From the NCBI GenBank assembly GCA_039105265.1, contig JAPFFF010000204.1:1-31361 (forward strand): DNA of 31,361 bases. The letters run 5' to 3'. The stretch is from Tritrichomonas musculus. Taxonomy: Eukaryota > Parabasalia > Tritrichomonadida > Tritrichomonadidae. The position numbers and the translations under genes were made by a program. Shown here one piece after another: positions 1-8,200 of this stretch (the stretch's first letter is position 1; every line of letters starts with the position of its first letter). Below the pieces are notes generated by a model, which was not told the origin of the DNA, ran no database searches, and worked only from the letters and a program-made list of their open reading frames with translations.

Positions 1-1617
1 CCACGCGCACTTGAGCCTACAATTTTAACGGAATATATATCAAATGGATCTCTTCAAGATATTCTTTCGTGTAAACATTCAAATAAAGCATGGAATTCGA
101 CGAAGAAATATATTTGTCTACTCGGAATATCGCATGCAATGAGTTATCTCCACTACAACCGAGTTTTACATCGAGATCTAAAGCCTGCCAACGTCTTAAT
201 AGACGATAATTTTTACCCGAAAGTATGCGATTTTGGAGTATCTCGATGTTTTTCAGAAGAATTTATAGCCAACTTAAACCCCAATATGACCATTGTTGGA
301 TCCCCAGCATATATGGCTCCTGAACTTTTAGACCCAGATGAAGATTCATATGGAGCCGCAGTCGACGTCTATGCCTTCGGCTTGCTAGCATTTGAGGTCA
401 TTACAGGCTTATCATCATGGGGTCATCTTAAACCCTTTCCAAAACTAGCCAAATTCTCGAAAATGGTCCTTTCTGGCGAAAGACCAAAATTCAATAGTAA
501 TGCCTCAGAAAAGATGATCGCTCTCATTCAAAAATGTTGGGCAGCCAATCCCTACGATAGGCCTTCTTTTGATGAAATATTTCGCCTTTTGTCGACAGAT
601 TTCTCACACTCAAAAAACCAAGGCGAATTAAACATGGCCGAAATTAACGGTTATATTGAAAAACTCAACGAAAAATACAACGTCAATGTGAGCAGCAATC
701 AAATTGAAAATATGCGAATCTCATCGTTGCTTTTCGACTCGTCCAAACTGACGATTGGTGAAGAGATCGGACGAGGAGCGCAAGGCGTCTTTTTCAATGC
801 TTCATTGAACAATAAAAATGGTAAGCCGACCAAATATACTCTGAAAATAATTGAGAAGATTCCGACTATAAATAGTCAGACAACTTTTTTAGAGTCGATT
901 GAGCTGCAAGCATCATTGAAGCATCCGGCGGTTTTGCCACTTATCGGCTTCTCAATTCCAACCGACAAATTCCCCAAATTTTCTGTCATCACCGAAGCCA
1001 TGCCAAACGGCTCCCTCCACAAGTTACTACAAAAAGTGGCAAACGGTCAAAAACCTCAGGATTACGAAACTTTGAAAGCGATTATAATTTTCGGCGTCGC
1101 AGCTGGGATGGCGTACATGCACCAGCACGACGTTGTACTCGCCGACTTGCGGCCTAGCATCATCCTCTTCGACGATCAAAATCGACCCAAAATTGGCGGT
1201 TTTGTCAACGCTTTCTTCCTGAAGCAGGGATGCACGTGCCACAGCCAGCAGGCGGAGAGGGGAATTGGCACCTACATGGCGCCCGAGATTCTGCAAGGAT
1301 GCACGCCGTTCTCTAACAAAATCGACGTGTTCGCATACGGAATCACCCTCTTCATGCTGCTCACCGAGACGCCGTCAATTGAGCACGGAAAAAAGAGCAG
1401 CCAGATCGTTGAAGATGCAGCCAAGAAAACGTCGAAGCCGTTCGCGGATTTGATCAAAAGCTGCCTTGATAAAAACCCTGACAACAGGCCGTCCTTCATG
1501 CATCTCGTGCAGAAGTTCTTGAAGGAAAGGGACGCATACTTCGATATGAGCAAGATCGACGAGAAAAAGTTTGATAAATACATAGACTCGGTACTTAAAG
1601 ATTTGGCCTTTTGGTGA
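1..1617 (+). CDS. Tandem protein kinase (TKL-like), active-type domain followed by pseudokinase domain; 5' end cut by window
   Basis: The reading frame is open from base 1 and ends at TGA 1615-1617, so the gene is truncated by the window edge; the first ATG at 139 is internal to a kinase fold. Domain 1 begins mid N-lobe. It has HRDLKPAN (169-192), DFG (229-237) and an APE-type MAPE motif, so it should be catalytically competent. After a linker, a second kinase domain starts near 750 with a glycine-rich loop (GRGAQG) and keeps the ATP-anchoring Lys (YTLKII). Its catalytic loop reads LADLRPSI, losing the His and Asn, and DFG is replaced by GFV near 1198-1206. It is therefore probably a pseudokinase. 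No signal peptide or membrane segment is visible in the part present. The region around 1180-1400 is more GC-rich than the rest. ATAAA lies just after the stop, fitting the trichomonad UAAA poly(A) signal. The gene is tail to tail with the BEACH gene. Kinase identity is certain; substrate unknown. Confidence 0.9.
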   Translation, partial: PRALEPTILTEYISNGSLQDILSCKHSNKAWNSTKKYICLLGISHAMSYLHYNRVLHRDLKPANVLIDDNFYPKVCDFGVSRCFSEEFIANLNPNMTIVGSPAYMAPELLDPDEDSYGAAVDVYAFGLLAFEVITGLSSWGHLKPFPKLAKFSKMVLSGERPKFNSNASEKMIALIQKCWAANPYDRPSFDEIFRLLSTDFSHSKNQGELNMAEINGYIEKLNEKYNVNVSSNQIENMRISSLLFDSSKLTIGEEIGRGAQGVFFNASLNNKNGKPTKYTLKIIEKIPTINSQTTFLESIELQASLKHPAVLPLIGFSIPTDKFPKFSVITEAMPNGSLHKLLQKVANGQKPQDYETLKAIIIFGVAAGMAYMHQHDVVLADLRPSIILFDDQNRPKIGGFVNAFFLKQGCTCHSQQAERGIGTYMAPEILQGCTPFSNKIDVFAYGITLFMLLTETPSIEHGKKSSQIVEDAAKKTSKPFADLIKSCLDKNPDNRPSFMHLVQKFLKERDAYFDMSKIDEKKFDKYIDSVLKDLAFW

Positions 1618-2264
1618 AAAATAAATGAGTTTTATCTTTTTGAATAAATCATATCACATCATTTTTATATCCTCATATAATTGACAGTTCTTTTTTTTTT
1701 TTTTGGTTAAGTACTCAAAAAGTGAAATAATGAAATTTCATGATTTCTTTCAATGATTAACATTTAAAGAAAGCACAATATCCAAATGAAGTTACAGATG
1801 ATGGAATCGTTATTTCTTGTAATGATGAAAGCAAATTTTTGATTCAGATTCTCTGTTTTTGAATGCACTTGTTAATGTTACTTCACTTTCTTTTGAAATC
1901 TGTTATATTTATCAAGCATCTGCTCCATTTATTTTCCGAAAGGCTTTCATTTATTAATATTTGATTAATAAACATTATTTAAGATTTTTAATTTGAAAAT
2001 TAGTTTTATAAATTTGGAACATTCTTTATTAATATTTGTTTAATTATCTATATTTAAAATTTTGTATATTATTTTAATTGAAAAAGTTTAGAAACTTTTT
2101 AAATTAATCTGACACGGTGGCCACTTATAGCATCTTAAAAAATATTTATAACGAAAATGAAGTGAAAAAGTGGCTTTTTAAGTGATATTGAAATTGATCA
2201 ATATAAAATTACAATACACCTAAATAATAATTTTCTGTTTAATATAATAATATATATATATAAT
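1618..2264. other. Convergent 3' intergenic region
   Basis: This 647-bp AT-rich spacer lies between the 3' ends of the tandem kinase (+) and the BEACH gene (-). It holds a 12-T tract near 1692-1703 and several ATAAA/TTTATT elements usable as poly(A) signals on either strand. Short stretches near 1780-1940 look faintly coding, but no frame stays open long enough to support a gene. I see no RNA gene. Confidence 0.5.
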
Positions 2265-5200
2265 TTAATCAGCGATAGGAACAACCAAAACCTTCTTAGA
2301 TTCCGTGTAACAAATCAGGCCATCAATTTCCTGGTTATACTTCATTACAACAATTTTTGAGGGCTGATGTTCCAGGATGCTGATTGCCTTCAAAGACACA
2401 GAATTAATTGTCACAATTTCATTCTGTGAGGTAGACAAGGCAATGACATCGGTTCTCATTCTACTTTCAATTGATTCAGCACAAATGATATTAAATGAAA
2501 ATTTCCGAGAACCGTTTTTCACTCCGTTTGCAGTGAAATTTACAGCCTCTTTTCCTCTGAAAATGACGAAGCTGTTTCTTGTCATTATTATGTCATCTGA
2601 TCTAAGAATTCCAGTGTCAATTGTCTTGATCAGCTTCAAATAAGGAAAGACGGAAATGGACAAAATTCCGCTTTCATCAATTGCCAGAAGGATTCTCATT
2701 TCATCCTGGATTTTGACGTGAATGATTGGTTTTCGATGAGCAATCAAAGTTCTAAATGGCACAATTTTTTTTGTATTCAAAATTGAATTCACATTCAAAA
2801 TTGAATCAGAAAATTTGTCAGTGAAAGGATTGATTGCACCATTCAATTTCAAAGATGAAGAAGAATTCAAATTTTTCTTTGTTTCGTTTTTTTCTGAAAT
2901 CTTCCAGGTGACAATTGATGAATCAGCAGATCCTGATGCAAAATATATTGAAGATGAACTAGAATCAATACAATTGATTCCTTTTAAATGTGGGCTTTCA
3001 TCGCCCAAATAAAAAGTTTTTTCATTAAAATCAAAACCAAATAAATTTTTCGTCCCAAGAATGACGAAACATAAAAAAGAACCACAAAACAAAACATGCT
3101 CAAAATGATGAAATTCGAAAGGAATCTTCATTCCTTTGTTGAATTTGTTCGCATGACATAAAACTTTGCTAATTACTTCATTGTCATGGAAGAGGAAAAT
3201 TTCAACTTCTTTCAATTTTCCATCAGTGACGGTTACACCGATAGTTCGAACAAACCCCTCTGAAATCAAATTGAATGAGGTGTGTTTTGTCTGACTCTTA
3301 TTGCACGTTCCTCGTGCTGGATGAGGACCAACAAAAAGACGGACTGGAATCTGTCCGTTGTTACTCAATTTCCAGTGAATTCTCTTGTTCCTTTCAATGT
3401 CAACATCACTTTTTCTGTTGATATTTGGCTTTGTCTCATTCAAAAAGTTCTTAAGCCACTTTTTCTTCTTTTTTTCTTTCGGGCTGTTTCTGTTCTTTGC
3501 ATCTTTCTCATTCTGCTGCATCCCTGAAAAGTGCCACACTGTCGGCGATAGATCGGGATCAATGAGGCTTTCGTGGTTCTGATTCACGCCCCAAATCATG
3601 TCGATCCATTTGTGAATGCTCAGTGAGACCTCTTCTGATTCAAGTGCTTCAAGATTCTTCATCACAAATGACGATGCATTCGGTGCCCACTTCGGAAAGT
3701 CGGTCCATTTTGTGAAGATCTCTGGCATGAAGAAAAACTCGGGTGGAAGCTCGCATTGGAGGCGGCCTTCTGTGATCTCACCGAGAATCTCTGAATAAGA
3801 AGAAAATGGCTTAAAAACGGATTCCCTTTTGTCATTGTTACTTGAACAATTTTCACAGTCAGATGAACCACTGTTTTTGTTGGATTTCTCAGATTTCATT
3901 GAATTTTCATTTTTGTTTTCAATAACTTTTTTATTTTGATGATTTTCAATTTTGTTTTCATCATTTGTGCTTCTTTTTGAATTCAATTTGTCATCATTTT
4001 TGTTATTATCAACATTTTCACAACGATTAACAACGTTTTTTACTTTGTTTTCGCCAATTCTAAACTGCTCGATTTCAAAGAGGAATCTTTTAGTTAGTTC
4101 AGGAGTTGAGGATGTCTTATTAAAGAGGAATGACTTATAAGGATCCAAGTCGCTGTATTTTCTCTCTCTCCACTTTTCCATGTTTCCAACGGAGAGTGCA
4201 AGAGAGACATTTTTAGAGAGATCTCTAACGAGGCTTTGATCATCGGTAGAAGTGAACAAGAGAGGGAAGATTGGATAACTTTCGATGTCGAGAAATGATC
4301 TTCCACTTAACAAGTTCAACCACAAAATGTAGTCGAAGTTAGAGATTTCTCTCTTCCTCCATTGTTGTGTCAAACAAAGCCTCTCAATTTCACAAGAAGG
4401 ATCAGAATCTTGAAAGAAGACGCAATTATTCAAATTTATTTTTTTCAAGTTAGAAACAACGTCATTACGTGTAGCAGTTATTTTGTAAACAACCGTTGTT
4501 TCACCTTCATTTAAATAGATTTTTTTATCGTCATTTTCTTCTTCGTCATCGTCATTCGTTATTTGAGTCATGAAACGGAAAAGAAAAGTCTTTCCTCTCA
4601 GCGTCGTAAAAGTGAACGAATTAGGAAGATGGTGATAATAATTCCAAAAGATGCAATGAACACTATTTTTGAGTATAAATAAAGGTTTCCCTTTTGTTGT
4701 TGAAAAACGAATCCCATCTTTAGTGATGATGAAGATGCCCGGAATTTTGGTGTAAAGTTTCACTCTTTCACATTTTGCAGACCAAATTTCATTCGTTGTA
4801 AAATGATCTTGAACAGATGGACTATCGAGGATCTGATAGTTCAATTGTTGTGAATTTGTTAACAAAAAGGGCCTAAAATGATTATCAATGATATTAAACC
4901 TTCTCATTGAATTTGTCCAAATTGGTCTCAATTTTCTAAACATTCTTTCTCTCAAATTATTTTTTGTCAATTCTTTTTGTTTCAAATCCAAAAAATACGA
5001 ATCAATGTCAACGAATTGAAACTCTTCCATTTCAAAACTAAACAGTTGCGACAATTTATCACCTACTGATGAAATTGGGTGAAGTGAAGTGATGAAGTGA
5101 TTCATAAAATTTGATGCTTCTTCATACAATTTGACACTCGGTGAAGCAAGAATTGATTCATATTTTAAAAGGAAGAATCTAGCTTCTTTAAAATCAGAAA

Positions 5201-8200
5201 TGTGTAACGAAACTTCATTCAAAAGTGGATAAATAAACGGTGTCCCTATTTCATATCTTTCTGCAACAAGATTCAACATGTAGTTGATCTTTTTCGATTG
5301 AAAAAGTTGGTTGTGACATAGAAAACTTAGCATCACACAAAGTTGAATCGAAGTCTCCTCTGGAAGTGAAAAATCATTCAGAAATGTCATCAATAGTTCA
5401 GTGGTCTTCATGTCGGCCCAAACCTCTTTGTTCTTGTAAAGAAGGCCAAATTTATTGACCTTCTTTTTGAGTGTGTTTTCTTTCAATTTGTCAAAAATTT
5501 GCTTCAGAACGAATTTCTTCCGAATGAAGAATGAAAGCGAGTAGAGAAGTTCGGGAGGCTGCTGATCGACAAGACTCGACCTCCTGTCTCGCGCTGGACT
5601 CTGCAGCAAGTCAAAGGAAACAGAATGATGAAAACCAGAAAAAGGAGAAACTTGTATCGAATTAACAGAAAGCTTATTCAAACTTTCTTTATTAGCTATT
5701 TGATTACCAACAGAGGATTCAGACAAATCTTCTTTATTATTAAGTTGATCAGAACTAGCTGAGAATTTAGGCAAGCTTTCTTTATTAGCTATTTGATTAC
5801 TAAAAGAAGAATTAGACAAATTCTCTTTACTATTTCCTTGATCAGAACTAGCTGAGAATTTAGGCAAGCTTTCTTTATCACGAGATTGAAGCAAATTTTC
5901 TTGGTTATCAACAGACAATTTAGGGAAGCTTTCCTTACTGTTTTCTTGGCTATCAACCGGAGAATTACTCAAATTTACTTTATTAGAATTTTCAGAATCA
6001 GAAGAAATTTTTGTGAAACTTTCTTTGCTTGCAGTGCTGCTTGCATCTGTGCTTGATCCAACATACAAACTGATATTTGGCAGCGACACGTTATTATTAT
6101 CAGCTTTTTTTAAGAATGACGGTTTTATGTAGCTTGAATTCCTTCTTACAACTTCTTTAGGGAGGAAGACTGATGCGTATTTGGTGAATTCAAAGACAGA
6201 ACGGTTAATTCCGAAGCATATTGAATTCACAACAATGTCAATCATTTTTGGGACGTCAATAAAGTTATTTTTAGATTTAGAATTATTTAATTCAATCACT
6301 TTCAAAATAACTGAGCTAGCAATTGCATTCTGATAATCATGGAAGTTGCTATTTAATTCTTCGGCAAGGATGTCAATTATTTGATAAGCATCTGCGAATA
6401 AATTAATATTCAATGATATGATATCGATCAAATATTTGACAAGACGATTAGATAGGACAATCGCGTAAGAAATGAGCAAGAACAAAGTTACAGGATTAAT
6501 TGAAGAAGCCACGTAATGAAGGCACAGGCTATCATTAAAAATTCTTATCAAAAAGTTCGTTATCTTCTCAATTTGATTTGAGGAAGATTGAAAGGCAAAC
6601 GATAGAATAAAAGGCAAAATTGGAAGGTAAATTGTATGATCACTCAGTTCGATTTCATTTATATTTTCAAGACTTTTAAATGACTTGCCAACGAAGACGC
6701 CACAAAAATGTGACAAAAAACGGTTTATTTCAAAATAATCTCTTTGAATTGAAATTTGTGTCTTTAACAACAAAGCCAAATATTTCAAGTTTCGTTGTGC
6801 GAACAATTGCAACACAGCACATAAGATTTCAGGATGATTTGAATGCATCAGTCTATCGTCATTAATCATTATGTTAATTGCGATGTCATGAAGTTTTGGA
6901 TAACTCGTTGTTATCGCACGAACAGCTTGAAACATTGTCAATGAAGATTCAATGTCATCAACTGACATTTTTCCAATCATTTGACAGAGAAGAAGCATCT
7001 CTTTCTGGCCAAATAAACGTGACACATTCACAATTATTTGAATCAATAATGTTTGAATATTGCTTGTCACTTTTCGGTCATGAAATTGATGATAAATCAT
7101 TTGACAGAAAAGCGGGAAAGTGACACATGATATAAAAAAAGTTGGCTCAATACGACTCCACTTTGTCATCACTCTAAACAAGACAGACTCATCTGATTCA
7201 AGATAAGGTTTGAATGACAAAATGAGTGAATCAAAGAAATTTTTCATTAAGTCAATATTCGTGATGATTTTCTCAAATTCAATAATATTCTCCCAGAACT
7301 CAACAGATAAATCACTAGGTTTAATGTTCCTTATAAAATAGGTGATTAAATAAAACCCATTTATTTCGAGCATCTGTTTTTGAAGCTCATTCGACTTTTT
7401 CAATAGAAATTTTAATGTCGAAAAAAGATTCGAAATGATTTCAATATCAAGTCCTTCTCGTGAGAAGAAAAGAATGAAATCATTTAGGCCTGAAAAACTT
7501 GTAAATACATTGGCAAATGTAGGAATGTAACTTTCACAGTTGGCACAATAAACAGCATCTTTATTATCATCATTCAAAATTGAATCAAAATTGGATTCAA
7601 TTGAATTTTCTTGCTGTGAAATTAAATTTGGCGGGATGTAATTATATGCCAAATTCTTCAAATGATTCTCAGAATCAATGAATCTTGGTGTGAACAATGC
7701 AAATAAAGATGGATCATTTATGTCACCATTTAAAAAGCTGCGTTTCAAAGGGCCGATATAAATCATTATTTTTGTCAAAATTCCTTCAACATTCTTGAAT
7801 TTTGAAGTCGAAACGGTTGGCTTCAACATGATGGCAGTTTCTATCGGCGATAGATGAAATGGATCACACGAACTTTGTGAAGAATCAAAGATCAAATTGT
7901 CATCATTCAATTGAATGATCACTTCACCTAGTGATTTAAAATGTATCTTTAAATCAAACCATTCATTCTTCGGAAAATCGACTGGAATGACGATAGGTTT
8001 TGAATAGTGGTTCGATGATATCACAATTTTATGTTGGGCCAAATAGATACACAAAAAGCTGTTCTGTGATATGAACGATGCCAAACTCATCATCGACTTG
8101 AAATGGGGAACTAATAAGCTCACAAAAATTGTGAATCCTAGATTGAAAAAGTTTATCGGTAAAGAAGGAAGAAGAATCGATGATGATAATGAATCAAAAC

